From: Synechococcus sp. CS-1328
GTDB taxonomy: Bacteria > Cyanobacteriota > Cyanobacteriia > PCC-6307 > Cyanobiaceae
Direction of reading: 5' to 3'
DNA: 64,000 nt
NCBI RefSeq assembly: GCF_025128095.1
Contig: NZ_JAHLYT010000006.1
Span: 1-64,000, forward strand
Below the pieces are notes generated by a model, which saw only the letters and a program-made list of their open reading frames with translations, was not told the origin of the DNA and did not search any database. How positions within the stretch are numbered: position 1 is the first letter of the stretch; each line of letters begins with the position of its first letter. The position numbers and the translations under genes were made by a program. This document shows positions 30,645 through 39,693 of this stretch, in pieces.

Positions 30645-32494
30645 AACGGGGCCAGCGGCTCCTCGGCGGCCTCTGGATCCTGGGGGTGCTTCTGCCCCTG
30701 GCAGCCTCGCTGCCAGCGTTGCGCCCCAGCCCGGTCGGCGAAGCCGTTCAGGCCCTCGATGCCCAGCTGCGCGCCACCGCCTTCCGCCTGCGCGGTGCCC
30801 GGCCGGTGGCGCAGCGCAGCGATCCGGTGGTGCTGGCGATCGATGCCGATTCGCTCAACCTGGCTCAGCTGCTCACCCCGGAGGAACGCCAGACCTCCCC
30901 CCTGTGGCAGGCGATGGGCCCCTGGCCCTGGCCGCGGGCGCTGCAGGCGGAGCTGGCCGCCTGGGTGCTGGAGCGGGGTGCCAGGCGGGTGATCTTCAAC
31001 GTGGTGCTGGCCAGGCCCAGTCGCTTTGGGGTGGCGGACGACCAGGTATTCGTGCGGCGTCTGGCTCCGTGGCGGCAGCGGGTCGTGCTGGCGGCGGCCT
31101 ACGTCAGCACCGAGCAGGAGGGGTTCGAACGGGCCCAGCTGCAACGCCCCTTGCCGCTGCTGCGTCAGGCGGCTGCGCCCGGTGCGGCACTCACGGGGCT
31201 GTTGCAGAGCCCTCAGGGTCTGACCGAGGCGATCCCGGGCCGCCGCTGGCTTGAGGCACAGCTTGCTGATTTCGCCCGCCCCTGGCCCCTGCCCCTGGCT
31301 TATCTCGGTGATGCCGTGGAGCCGCAGCTGCCCTGGGGGCCACGCTTCATCGATTTCGCCGGACCGAGCGGCACCTGGCCCCTGGTGCCGGCCTGGCAGT
31401 TGCCCGAGCTTCCCGAAGGCTTCTGGCGTGACCGTCTCGTGCTGATCGGGGTCACGGCCGCCGGCCTCGGCGATCAGATGGAGACCCCCTTTGGTCCCCA
31501 GAGCGGCACGGAGGTGCAGGCCGCTGCCCTGGCCAGCATCCTGCGCCAGACGGCGCTGCGTCCGCTTCCCTCCCTGGCGGCGGTGCTGCTGTTGCTGCTC
31601 TGGGGAGTCGCCACGATCAGCGTGCTGGCCCGCAGCGGCCAGGCCCTGCGCACCATGGCTCTGGCCGGGGCTCTGGCCGCTGGGGTCCTGGTGGTGGCGG
31701 CTCTGCTGTGGGGCACGGTCCACCTCTGGTTGCCCCTGCCGGGTCTGTTGCTGATGCCGGTGCTGGGGGGCAGCCTGCGGGGGGCTCGCCAGTGGTGGGC
31801 GGAGAGTCGCGAGCGGGCCTACCTGCACCAGGTGCTGGCGCGTCGGGTGTCGCCGGCTCTGCTGCGCGACATCCTGCGCGATCCCGGGCCGCTCGGCACC
31901 CAGGTGGGTGGCAGCCGCTGTCGCTGCGTGGTGCTGTTCACCGATCTGGTGGGCTTCACGCCACTCAGCTCCCGGCTGGATGCCCAGGCCCTGTTTGCGC
32001 TGCTGAACCGCTACTTCGAGGCGATTGCATCGGCGGTGATCGAGGAACAGGGGCTGCTCGACAAGTTCATCGGCGATGCCCTGATGGCCGAGTTCGGTGT
32101 GCCCCGCAGCCGCGGCGAGGCGACTGAAGCCCTGGCGGCGGTGCGTGCCGCCCTGGCGATGCAGCAGCGCCTCGAGGCCCTCAACCGCGACCTGGCAGCC
32201 CAGGAGCAACCCACTCTGCAGCAGGGCATCGGCCTGCATGTGGGCGAAGTGATCGCCGGCAATCTCGGCTCTTCGCAGCGGCTCGAGTTCACCGTGGTGG
32301 GAGCCGCCGTGAACGTGGCCAGTCGGCTCGAAGGACTGACGCGCCGTTTCCCCGACCATCCGATCCTGCTCAGCGGTGAACTGGTCGACCTGTTGCCCGG
32401 CGCCCTGGACGTGGTACCACTGGGCGAGCAGATGGTGAAGGGGTGGCCCGAGCCGGTGCGGGTGTTCGGATTGCGGGGGCTTCTGCCTCGGTAG
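30641..32494 (+). CDS. CHASE2-domain class III adenylate cyclase (second)
   Basis: 617 residues. An N-terminal helix (LGGLWILGVLLPLAASL) is followed by extracytoplasmic CHASE2 (AIDADSLNLAQ ... VLIGVTAAGLGDQMETPFG, about 25-300), three transmembrane helices (about 305-385) and a cyclase domain (about 420-600). The key residues are present: Asp435 (LFTDLVGFT), Asp479 and Lys475 (DKFIGDAL), Thr551 (EFTVVG), Asn558 and Arg562. Lys plus Thr marks the class IIIb type, which in cyanobacterial CyaC-like enzymes makes cAMP and can respond to bicarbonate. The usual IGDTVN is changed to VGAAVN, just beside the catalytic Asn. Translation is probably coupled to the FecR-like gene upstream. Confidence 0.9.
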   Translation: MKRGQRLLGGLWILGVLLPLAASLPALRPSPVGEAVQALDAQLRATAFRLRGARPVAQRSDPVVLAIDADSLNLAQLLTPEERQTSPLWQAMGPWPWPRALQAELAAWVLERGARRVIFNVVLARPSRFGVADDQVFVRRLAPWRQRVVLAAAYVSTEQEGFERAQLQRPLPLLRQAAAPGAALTGLLQSPQGLTEAIPGRRWLEAQLADFARPWPLPLAYLGDAVEPQLPWGPRFIDFAGPSGTWPLVPAWQLPELPEGFWRDRLVLIGVTAAGLGDQMETPFGPQSGTEVQAAALASILRQTALRPLPSLAAVLLLLLWGVATISVLARSGQALRTMALAGALAAGVLVVAALLWGTVHLWLPLPGLLLMPVLGGSLRGARQWWAESRERAYLHQVLARRVSPALLRDILRDPGPLGTQVGGSRCRCVVLFTDLVGFTPLSSRLDAQALFALLNRYFEAIASAVIEEQGLLDKFIGDALMAEFGVPRSRGEATEALAAVRAALAMQQRLEALNRDLAAQEQPTLQQGIGLHVGEVIAGNLGSSQRLEFTVVGAAVNVASRLEGLTRRFPDHPILLSGELVDLLPGALDVVPLGEQMVKGWPEPVRVFGLRGLLPR

Positions 32495-32549
32495 ACGGCT
32501 CCACTGCCGCCCCGCCTTGACCTGCGCGACACTCAAGCCCTGTCCGTGC

Positions 32550-33368
32550 ATGCTTGCCACTATGGATCTTTTCCAGCACCGGACTGCCCGGCAGCTGTTG
32601 TGCCTGGGTCTGCTGGGCCTGGGGCTGGCGGCTCCAGCGGCCCGGGCGGCCACCGAGACGGCCACGGTGGTAGAAATCCTCGATGGCAAGGAGCTGTTCA
32701 TTCAGGCCCGGCCGGCCAAGGTGAACGAGCGAGCCCGATCGCCGGAAACGGTGAGCACCCGCAACAGCCGCGGTCAGCTGCGCTTCGATACGGGCGCGGT
32801 GGGGCGGATGAACCGCTTCTCCCAGGTGCGGCTGGGCAGCCGCTGTTTTCTGCTCAGCCAGGGCCAGATTCTGGTCTCCGGTCCCCAGAGCGGCTGCACC
32901 CAGTCGGCGCGGATGAGCGTGCGCGGTACCAACTACGTGCTCAATGTGGCCGAGGACGGCCAGGCCGAACTCTCGGTGCTCGAGGGAAGCGTGGCGGTGG
33001 AACCCCTCAGGACTGGGGAATCCACGGACACGGACCCCACATCCACTGACCCCAAGGCCACTGACCCCAAGGCCAAGGACCCCACGGCTACCGAATCCTC
33101 CGGCGTCGAACCCACCATCGTGGAGGCGGGCCAGAAGGTCAAGCTTTCGCCTCAGGGGGTGATCCTCACCCTGCTGCGCCTCAGCGCCGGTGACTACAAC
33201 GCCATCTTCGCCGGCCCTCTGTTCAAGGGCTTCACCCTGCCGCTGCCGGCGATGGGATCCCTGGAGAGCTACATCCGAGGCTCTGTGCCGGGGGTGACGC
33301 TGCCGTCCGTTCCGGTCGTTCCCTCCGTTCCTTCGCTGCCACGGTTCGGGATCCCAGGCCTGTTCTGA
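32550..33368 (+). CDS. FecR-like exported protein (second)
   Basis: 272 residues from ATG 32550 (268 from ATG 32562, which gives a cleaner signal peptide MDLFQHRTARQ...AAPAARA). The mature part carries a FecR-type domain in the form common in cyanobacteria: RGQLRFDTGAVGRMNRFSQV, GSRCFLLSQGQILVSG with two Cys 18 residues apart (likely disulfide), ARMSVRGTNYVLNV, ELSVLEGSVAV, VEAGQKVKLS. A low-complexity TDPKA linker encoded by two exact 15-bp repeats (33044-33073) splits the domain near its end. The tail is Pro/Val-rich. The gene pairs with the third CHASE2-cyclase 98 bp downstream, repeating the FecR/cyclase order seen just before. Confidence 0.82.
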   Translation: MLATMDLFQHRTARQLLCLGLLGLGLAAPAARAATETATVVEILDGKELFIQARPAKVNERARSPETVSTRNSRGQLRFDTGAVGRMNRFSQVRLGSRCFLLSQGQILVSGPQSGCTQSARMSVRGTNYVLNVAEDGQAELSVLEGSVAVEPLRTGESTDTDPTSTDPKATDPKAKDPTATESSGVEPTIVEAGQKVKLSPQGVILTLLRLSAGDYNAIFAGPLFKGFTLPLPAMGSLESYIRGSVPGVTLPSVPVVPSVPSLPRFGIPGLF

Positions 33369-33466
33369 ACCTCCGCGATCCTCGTCCATGGCCACCGTTC
33401 GCGCTGCATTGATCAGCGGCGTTCACTAATGGCTGCCGCGCCCCTCTGTCCCCTGCTGCGCTGCTG

Positions 33467-35350
33467 ATGTCCGCTCGCCGTTCCCAGGTCGTCGCCCTGC
33501 TTTCGGGGGTCGTCGTGCTCGGTGCGGGCCTGCTGGCGGCGGTGCCACCCCTCGACTTCAGAACGTGGGAGCGGGGTGCCGAGTCCCTGATGCTGCGGCT
33601 GCGGGGACCGCGCACACCACCGGCTTCGGTGGTGCTGGTGGCGATCGATGATTCCACCTTGCAGCAGGGGGCCTGGTTCCTCGATCAGTCCCGGGGCGAA
33701 GCCGGGATGCCTGCCTGGGCCCAGGGCATCAGCACCCTGCCCTGGCCCCGTGCCCGCTACGGGGATCTGCTCAGTCGTCTGTTCGAGGCCGGTCCCAAGG
33801 CGGTGGGGTTGAACCTGGTCTTCGAGGGGCCGAGCAGTCGTGGCGGCGCCGACGACCGCGCCCTGGCCGCGGCGATCAGCGCCCATCGGGGCCGCGTCGC
33901 CCTGGCATCAGAAATGCTGGAGACCCGGGATTCGGGCTTCGCCGGCCTCACGCTGATCCAGCCGGAGAGCTTGCTGGCCCAGGCGGCTGGCCCGCTCAGC
34001 CAGGGTCTCACCAACGCCCTGCCCCCCACGCCTGGACAGCCCGCCTTCCATCCAGAGGTGTATGGCAGCACGGTGCTGTCCGCCAGTGGCGCCCAGCCCT
34101 ATCCCACCCTCATTGCCACGCTGCTGAAGCAAGCGGGCCTGTCCAGCCGCCAGCCCGATGCGCAACGGCAGCTCAACTTCTACGGGCCGGAAGGCTCGTT
34201 CCTCACCCTGCCGGCCTGGCAGGTGCTTGATCCCGAACGCTGGCGCAACCATCCCCTGCGCGGCCGGCTCCGCGAAGCCGTGGTGCTGGTGGGGCCCGTA
34301 GTGAACCAGGGGGGTTCCGGCACTCCCACTCCCTTCGGGCCCATCTCCGGGCTGGAGTTGGTGGCTACCGCCGTTGCCAACTCGATCGCCGGCGATGGTC
34401 TGGCCAGCTGGCCCAGCTCCAGGGGCGCGCGCGGCTTTCTGGCGATGGTGCCGGGGGTACTGGTGCTGTTGGTCGCCTTGCGGTTCACCAACAGTCGCTG
34501 GCGTCTGGTGGCGGTCGGAGGGGTCCTGGTGGTGCAACTGCTGGCGGCTGAGCTGGTGTTTCTCAAGGCCAACCGCTGGCTGCCCCTGCTCGCCCCTGCA
34601 GGCTCCCTGCTGCTTCTGGGGCTGCTCTACGGCGGCGATGCCTACCTGCGCGAGGAGGGCGAGCGCCGCCGGCTGCGGCGCACCTTTGAGCGCTACGTGG
34701 CCCCCAGCGTGGTGGCCGAGATCCTCTCCGATCCGGAGGCGGCTGAGGGAATCCTGCGGGGCCGGGCCCTGCAGGTCACGGTGCTGTTCAGTGATCTCAA
34801 GGGCTTCACCCAGCTGACGCGGGCGCGCAGTTCCCAGGGGCAGATCGTGCAGCACGTGGATCAGCTCAACCGTTATCTGGGCGAGATGGTGGAGGTGATC
34901 ACCGCCCATGGCGGCACGGTGGACAAGTTCATCGGCGATGCGGTGATGGCGGTGTTCGGCTCGCCGGTGGGCCGGGGTCCAGCCGAAGAAGCCCGTGCGG
35001 CCCTCCGCTGTGCCGCCGCCATGCGCCGGGCCCTGGAGGATCTCAATGCCCGCTGGCGGTTGGAAGGCCTGGCGGAGCTCGACAGCGGCATCGGCCTGGC
35101 CAGCGGTGAGGCTGTGGTGGGTCAGATCGGCAGCCCGCGCCGGATGGAGTTCACCGCCATCGGCGACACGGTGAATCTGGCCAGCCGCATGGAGGGCCTC
35201 ACCCGCTTGGCCGGGGAGCCGATCCTCTGTGATGCCCGCACCGCCGAGCTGGCCTCTCCAGACCTGGCGACGCGCAGCATCGGCGAGCAGGCCGTCAAGG
35301 GCATGGGGGCCCTGCCGGTCTTCACCCTGGCGGCTGAGCCGGCGCCGTGA
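33467..35350 (+). CDS. CHASE2-domain class III adenylate cyclase (third)
   Basis: 627 residues. Helix 1 (VVALLSGVVVLGAGLLAAV) is followed by CHASE2 (LVAIDDSTLQQGAWF ... AVVLVGPVVNQGGSGTPTPFG, about 30-305), three membrane helices (about 310-395) and a cyclase domain (about 425-610). Catalytic residues: Asp443 (LFSDLKGFT), Asp491 and Lys487 (DKFIGDAV), Thr563 (EFTAIGDTVN), with Asn and Arg of VNLASR. It is therefore a complete class IIIb-like set, expected to make cAMP at the inner face of the membrane while sensing outside. The spacing between the two metal Asp is 48 rather than 44 residues as in its two sisters. The 3' end overlaps the convergent thiO gene by 29 bp. Confidence 0.9.
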   Translation: MSARRSQVVALLSGVVVLGAGLLAAVPPLDFRTWERGAESLMLRLRGPRTPPASVVLVAIDDSTLQQGAWFLDQSRGEAGMPAWAQGISTLPWPRARYGDLLSRLFEAGPKAVGLNLVFEGPSSRGGADDRALAAAISAHRGRVALASEMLETRDSGFAGLTLIQPESLLAQAAGPLSQGLTNALPPTPGQPAFHPEVYGSTVLSASGAQPYPTLIATLLKQAGLSSRQPDAQRQLNFYGPEGSFLTLPAWQVLDPERWRNHPLRGRLREAVVLVGPVVNQGGSGTPTPFGPISGLELVATAVANSIAGDGLASWPSSRGARGFLAMVPGVLVLLVALRFTNSRWRLVAVGGVLVVQLLAAELVFLKANRWLPLLAPAGSLLLLGLLYGGDAYLREEGERRRLRRTFERYVAPSVVAEILSDPEAAEGILRGRALQVTVLFSDLKGFTQLTRARSSQGQIVQHVDQLNRYLGEMVEVITAHGGTVDKFIGDAVMAVFGSPVGRGPAEEARAALRCAAAMRRALEDLNARWRLEGLAELDSGIGLASGEAVVGQIGSPRRMEFTAIGDTVNLASRMEGLTRLAGEPILCDARTAELASPDLATRSIGEQAVKGMGALPVFTLAAEPAP

Positions 35351-36599
35351 AGCGCTCCCAGTGGAACGCCTGCAACAGGCTGGCCCTGAGGCCGGCGGGC
35401 AGGGCCTGCTCGTCTGACTGGACTTCGCCGCCGGCACGGTCACCTCGGCTGGGCCGGCCCTCCGGAGCAACGGAGCAGGCCAGCAGTTCCGCTGTGATCG
35501 CCGCCAGCAGCACGCCATTGCGATGGTGGCCGGTGGCGAGCCAGAGCCCTTCGATCGGGCTCGGACCCAGCAGCGGCGCCTGATCCGGGGTGCAGGGGCG
35601 GAACCCCCACCAGCGCTCCATGGGGGGCCACTGGCTTGCCTGAGGCAGCAAGGCCGCGATGCCCGCCTGCAACTGGCGTTGGCCGAAGGGCGTCAGTCCT
35701 TCGGCGAAGCCCGCCTCCGGCTCGCTGGTGGCTCCCACCACCAGCAGCCCGTCTTCCCGCGGCACCAGGTAGGTGCCCGGGCCGAAGATCACCCGCTGCA
35801 GGGCCTGGCGCGGCCCCTGCAGCGACAGCATCTGGCCCTTGACCGGAAACACGGGCAGCTGGGGCAGCAGCCTGGCGCTCCAGGCCCCGCCGGTGAGCAC
35901 GGCCCGGCGGGCCGGCAGCTGGTTCTCGTCTCCTTCGGCCGTCCGCAGGCGCACACCCGCCAGGGCGCCACGCCCGTTCTGCCGCAGTTCCAGCACCTCG
36001 CTGCCTTCCTGGAAGGCCACGCCGAGGGCCACGCAGGCCCGCTCCAGGGCCCGCATCAGCCGGCGGCGGTTGTCGATCTGGCCATCCTGCTCAAACAGCA
36101 GGCCCGCCTGCCAGCCGGGGCCGATGCCGGGTGCCTCGCGCTCCAGGGCAGTGCGATCGAGGGGCTGGCCCCAGGCGGCCGTGGGGTAACGGTCCCGTTC
36201 GGCGATGGTGGCGAAGGGAACCACGATGCCGCAGGGCCGCAGGCCGCAGGAGCTGCCGCCGTCCGCTTCGATCTGGGCGACCCAGGCAGGGATGCGCTGC
36301 AGCGACTGCTGACCCAGCTCCAGCAGGCTGCCCTGCAACCCTTCGGCGTGGGGCGCCAGCATGCCGGCGGCCACGAAGCCGGCGGCTTCGCTGCGCCGCC
36401 GGCTGAGCACCACCACCGCAGTGCCGCAGCGGGCGAGCTGATGGGCGATGGCCAGGCCCATCAGCCCACCACCCAGGATCAGCACGGGGTCGCGGTCGGC
36501 AGCCGCCTGGTCCACGGGAACGTCTGGAATCGGGCTCTCCAGTGTTCCAGTTGGGCCCCGACCGGCGCGAGGCAGGCACCCACCGCTGATCGCAGGCAC
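35322..36599 (-). CDS. thiO: FAD-dependent glycine oxidase-like protein (ThiO)
   Basis: 425 residues from GTG 36599; GTG 36515 would remove a 28-residue unconserved leader. The FAD-binding Rossmann motif is VLILGGGLMGLAIAHQL. Further ThiO/DAO-family marks are RSEAAGFVAAGMLAPHAE, VFPVKGQMLSLQGP, TYLVPREDGLLVVGATSEPEAGF and GFRPCTPDQAPLLGPSPIEGLWLATGHHRNGVLLA. ThiO oxidises glycine to the imine used in thiazole synthesis for thiamine. The position beside gatB is typical of picocyanobacteria (from memory). The C-terminal 45 residues are variable. Confidence 0.85.
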   Translation of the reverse strand: MPAISGGCLPRAGRGPTGTLESPIPDVPVDQAAADRDPVLILGGGLMGLAIAHQLARCGTAVVVLSRRRSEAAGFVAAGMLAPHAEGLQGSLLELGQQSLQRIPAWVAQIEADGGSSCGLRPCGIVVPFATIAERDRYPTAAWGQPLDRTALEREAPGIGPGWQAGLLFEQDGQIDNRRRLMRALERACVALGVAFQEGSEVLELRQNGRGALAGVRLRTAEGDENQLPARRAVLTGGAWSARLLPQLPVFPVKGQMLSLQGPRQALQRVIFGPGTYLVPREDGLLVVGATSEPEAGFAEGLTPFGQRQLQAGIAALLPQASQWPPMERWWGFRPCTPDQAPLLGPSPIEGLWLATGHHRNGVLLAAITAELLACSVAPEGRPSRGDRAGGEVQSDEQALPAGLRASLLQAFHWERFTAPAQPPG

Positions 36600-36686
36600 C
36601 GCACAGCGCCGCGATCACGACCTGCCCGCAGGCTCCAGCGGCGCTCCCCATAGGATCAGACCACGCATGGGATCTGGAGAACGGTG

Positions 36687-38180
36687 ATGGCAGGGGCTGC
36701 TGCAAAGGCCACGGCTGAGGCTGCCTGGGAGGCGGTGATCGGCCTCGAGACCCACGTGCAGCTGGGCACCGACAGCAAGATCTTCACCTGCGCCTCCACC
36801 GCCTTCGGCGACGACCCCAACACCCATATCGATCCGGTGGTGTGCGGCTTGCCCGGCACCCTGCCGGTGCTCAATCAGCGGGTGCTCGAGTATGCGGTGA
36901 AGGCCGCCATGGCCCTCAACCTCAGGATCGCCGAGCACAGCAAGTTCGACCGCAAACAATATTTCTATCCCGATCTACCGAAGAACTATCAGATTTCCCA
37001 GTACGACGAGCCCATCGCCGAAGAGGGCTGGATCGAGGTGGAGGTGGCTGAGAAGGGCAAGGAGACCTACCTCAAAACGATCGGAATCGAGCGGCTTCAC
37101 ATGGAGGAGGATGCCGGCAAACTCGTGCACGCCGGCAGCGATCGCCTGGCCGGCTCCACCCATTCGCTGGTGGATTACAACCGCGCTGGGGTGGCCCTGG
37201 CCGAAATCGTCAGCAAACCCGACCTGCGCACCGGCCGGGAGGCCGCCGAATACGCCTCCGAGATCCGCCGGATCATGCGTTACCTGGGCGTCAGCGATGG
37301 CAACATGCAGGAGGGTTCCCTGCGCTGCGATGTGAACATCTCCGTGCGCCGTGGACCCGATGCTCCCTTCGGCACGAAGGTGGAGATCAAGAACATGAAC
37401 TCCTTCTCTGCCATTCAGAAGGCGGTTGAGTATGAGATCCAGCGCCAGATCAAGGCCTATGAGGCCGGTGAGCCGGTGGTCCAGGAAACCCGCCTCTGGG
37501 ACGAAGCCAAGCAGCTCACCAAGAGCATGCGCAGCAAGGAAGGTGCCAGCGACTACCGTTACTTCCCTGACCCCGATCTTGGCCCGATCGAGGTGAGCAC
37601 GGAGCAGCGGGAATCCTGGCGGGCCGAGCTGCCCGAGCTGCCGGCCGCGAAGCGCCATCGCTACGCCGATCAGCTCGGCCTTTCGATCTACGACGCCCGC
37701 GTGCTCACCGATGAGCGCGCCATGGCCGAATATTTTGAAGCCGCCGTGGCTGCCGGTGGAGATCCCAAAGCCGTGACCAACTGGGTGACCGGTGACATTG
37801 CCGCGTACGTGAATGCCAACCGGCTCCTGATCACCGAACTGCCGTTTCAGGCCGTCCAGCTGGCCGAGATGGTTCAGATGATCGAATCCGGAGTCATCAG
37901 TGGCAAGATTGCCAAGGAGATTCTGCCCGAACTGCTGGAGAAAGGCGGCTCGCCCAAGGCGATCGTGGCGGAGCGCGGCCTTGGCATGCTCAGTGATCCG
38001 GTGGCGATCACCGCGATCGTGGAGGAGCTGCTGGCCGCCCATCCCGATGAAGTGGAAGCCTTCCGGGGCGGCAAGAACAAACTCCAGGGCTTCTTCGTGG
38101 GCCAGCTGATGAAGAAGACCGGCGGCAAAGCCGACCCGAAGCTGGCCAACCAGATCCTGCTGGAGAAGCTGAAGGGCTGA
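36687..38180 (+). CDS. gatB: Aspartyl/glutamyl-tRNA(Asn/Gln) amidotransferase subunit B
   Basis: 497 residues from ATG 36687 (a GTG lies one codon earlier; GGAG stands about 10 nt upstream). GatB is the kinase/tRNA-binding subunit of GatCAB, which converts Glu-tRNA(Gln) to Gln-tRNA(Gln). Diagnostic segments are EAVIGLETHVQLGTDSKIF, FYPDLPKNYQISQYD, RLHMEEDAGKLVH, SLVDYNRAGVALAEIVS, the catalytic cradle with EGSLRCDVNIS, and SDYRYFPDPDL. The C-terminal YqeY-like helical tail (SGVISGKIAKEILPELLE) is complete. It is transcribed alone, divergent from thiO. Confidence 0.97.
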   Translation: MAGAAAKATAEAAWEAVIGLETHVQLGTDSKIFTCASTAFGDDPNTHIDPVVCGLPGTLPVLNQRVLEYAVKAAMALNLRIAEHSKFDRKQYFYPDLPKNYQISQYDEPIAEEGWIEVEVAEKGKETYLKTIGIERLHMEEDAGKLVHAGSDRLAGSTHSLVDYNRAGVALAEIVSKPDLRTGREAAEYASEIRRIMRYLGVSDGNMQEGSLRCDVNISVRRGPDAPFGTKVEIKNMNSFSAIQKAVEYEIQRQIKAYEAGEPVVQETRLWDEAKQLTKSMRSKEGASDYRYFPDPDLGPIEVSTEQRESWRAELPELPAAKRHRYADQLGLSIYDARVLTDERAMAEYFEAAVAAGGDPKAVTNWVTGDIAAYVNANRLLITELPFQAVQLAEMVQMIESGVISGKIAKEILPELLEKGGSPKAIVAERGLGMLSDPVAITAIVEELLAAHPDEVEAFRGGKNKLQGFFVGQLMKKTGGKADPKLANQILLEKLKG

Positions 38181-38208
38181 TCCCGGCGACCTTCTCCTTC
38201 GCCCCGCC

Positions 38209-39684
38209 ATGGCCCAGCTGCGTCCGCCCCGCTTCGCCAAGGGGGCTCCCTTCCACCTCACCGACCTGCCCGGCCCGCTGCAGAGGGCCCTGGATGCAGA
38301 GCTGGCCCGTCTCCACTTTGTTCCCGTGGAGGAAACGCCGGCCCTCGATCCGGAGTACGGCGCGGTGGTGGTTGGTGGTATCTCAGCCGCGGGTCAGGGG
38401 CGGCCGCAGCTTGGCCATGCCCCCATGGTGGAGGAGCTGCAGGAGCGCTTCTACGCCACGCTCACGCCCATGCTGGAGACCTGGGCCGGTTGCCGCCTGG
38501 AGCGCACCTGTGCCTATGGCATCCGTAGCTACGGCCCCGGCTGCCGCCTGCATCTGCACCGCGATCGCGTCGATACCCACGTGATCAGCTGCATCGTGCA
38601 CGCCGACGACCGCTCCGATCAGGCCTGGCCCCTTGATTTCGTGGATCACGAGGGGGCCCATCACCAGGTGTTCTTCCGGCGGGGTTCGTTGCTGTTCTAC
38701 GAGAGCCTCTGCCCCCATGGCCGGCTGACGCCCTTTGCAGGGGAGTACTACCGCAATCTCTATTTCCATTGGCGGCCGGTGGGCTGGGATCCCGCTCCCT
38801 TGCGCGGGATGGTCTGCAAGTACCGCAGCCTGCAGCAGTGCCTCGCGGAGTGGGCCGTGGAGGCGATCCCTCCGGACTGGCAGGAGTGGTTCCGGCTCAA
38901 CCGCGATCGCGGCTGTGACCGCCGCGGGCTAATCGAGCGGGGGCTGGCCCAGGGCTTTACGAGCGAGGCCATTGCAGCGGTGCTGGACGCGAAGGCTGCG
39001 CCTGCTGCGCTCGCGGCGAGGCCGGCACCGGAGCCCCCCCAGGCCAGCTGGCTTCATTGGTTCGAGGCCCGCCTCACCGATCCCCGCCAGCGTCCCCGCG
39101 CCTGGCGCCTGGATACGCCGCTGGCGCAGGTGTACGAGATCCCTGGTTTTCTCTCGGCTGAGGAGTGCGCCGCGATCCGCGCAGCGATCGATGGTTCCCT
39201 GCAGCCATCCACCGTGACCCAGGGTCCGGCGGACTATCGCACCAGCCGCACCTGTCACCTGCGCGATGGCGATCGCGCCCTGGCTGCGGATCTCGATCGG
39301 CGGCTGGCGGAGCTGCTGGGAGTGGATCCGGCCCTCTCCGAGGGGATTCAGGGTCAGCGCTATGGAGGAGGCGAGTACTTCCGGGAGCACACCGACTGGT
39401 TCACCCCCGGCACCGAGGAATACCGGCAGCACACCCGCCCGGGGGGGCAGCGCACCTGGACGGTGATGATCTACCTCAATGCCGTGGAGGCCGGCGGCGA
39501 AACCCGCTTCCGCCTGCTGGATCGCTCCTTCACGCCGGTGCCGGGGCTGGCCCTGGCCTGGAACAATCTGATGGCCGATGGCACCCCCAACCCCTACGTG
39601 CTCCATGAAGCCCTGCCGGTGCGGCAAGGCTGTAAGTACGTGATCACCAAGTGGTTTCGCGCTGAGCCGGGGCGGAATTCCTGA
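38209..39684 (+). CDS. Two-domain 2-oxoglutarate/Fe(II) oxygenase (prolyl 4-hydroxylase-like C-terminal domain)
   Basis: 491 residues. The C-terminal half is a prolyl-4-hydroxylase-type domain: YEIPGFLSAEECAAIR, iron ligands His394/Asp396 (REHTDWF) and His466 (LHEALPV), and the 2-oxoglutarate-binding Lys476 (CKYVITKWF). The N-terminal half also looks like a complete double-stranded beta-helix oxygenase: His117/Asp119 (HLHRDRVDTH), His170 (CPHGRLTPF) and an Arg in EYYRNLYFHW. A middle helical bundle (QEWFRLNRDRGCDRRGLIE...GFTSEAIAAVL) resembles the segment that precedes bacterial P4H domains. The substrate is unknown; protein prolines or another residue are possible. It follows gatB by 28 bp. 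Confidence 0.82.
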   Translation: MAQLRPPRFAKGAPFHLTDLPGPLQRALDAELARLHFVPVEETPALDPEYGAVVVGGISAAGQGRPQLGHAPMVEELQERFYATLTPMLETWAGCRLERTCAYGIRSYGPGCRLHLHRDRVDTHVISCIVHADDRSDQAWPLDFVDHEGAHHQVFFRRGSLLFYESLCPHGRLTPFAGEYYRNLYFHWRPVGWDPAPLRGMVCKYRSLQQCLAEWAVEAIPPDWQEWFRLNRDRGCDRRGLIERGLAQGFTSEAIAAVLDAKAAPAALAARPAPEPPQASWLHWFEARLTDPRQRPRAWRLDTPLAQVYEIPGFLSAEECAAIRAAIDGSLQPSTVTQGPADYRTSRTCHLRDGDRALAADLDRRLAELLGVDPALSEGIQGQRYGGGEYFREHTDWFTPGTEEYRQHTRPGGQRTWTVMIYLNAVEAGGETRFRLLDRSFTPVPGLALAWNNLMADGTPNPYVLHEALPVRQGCKYVITKWFRAEPGRNS

Positions 39685-39693
39685 GCTCTCCGC

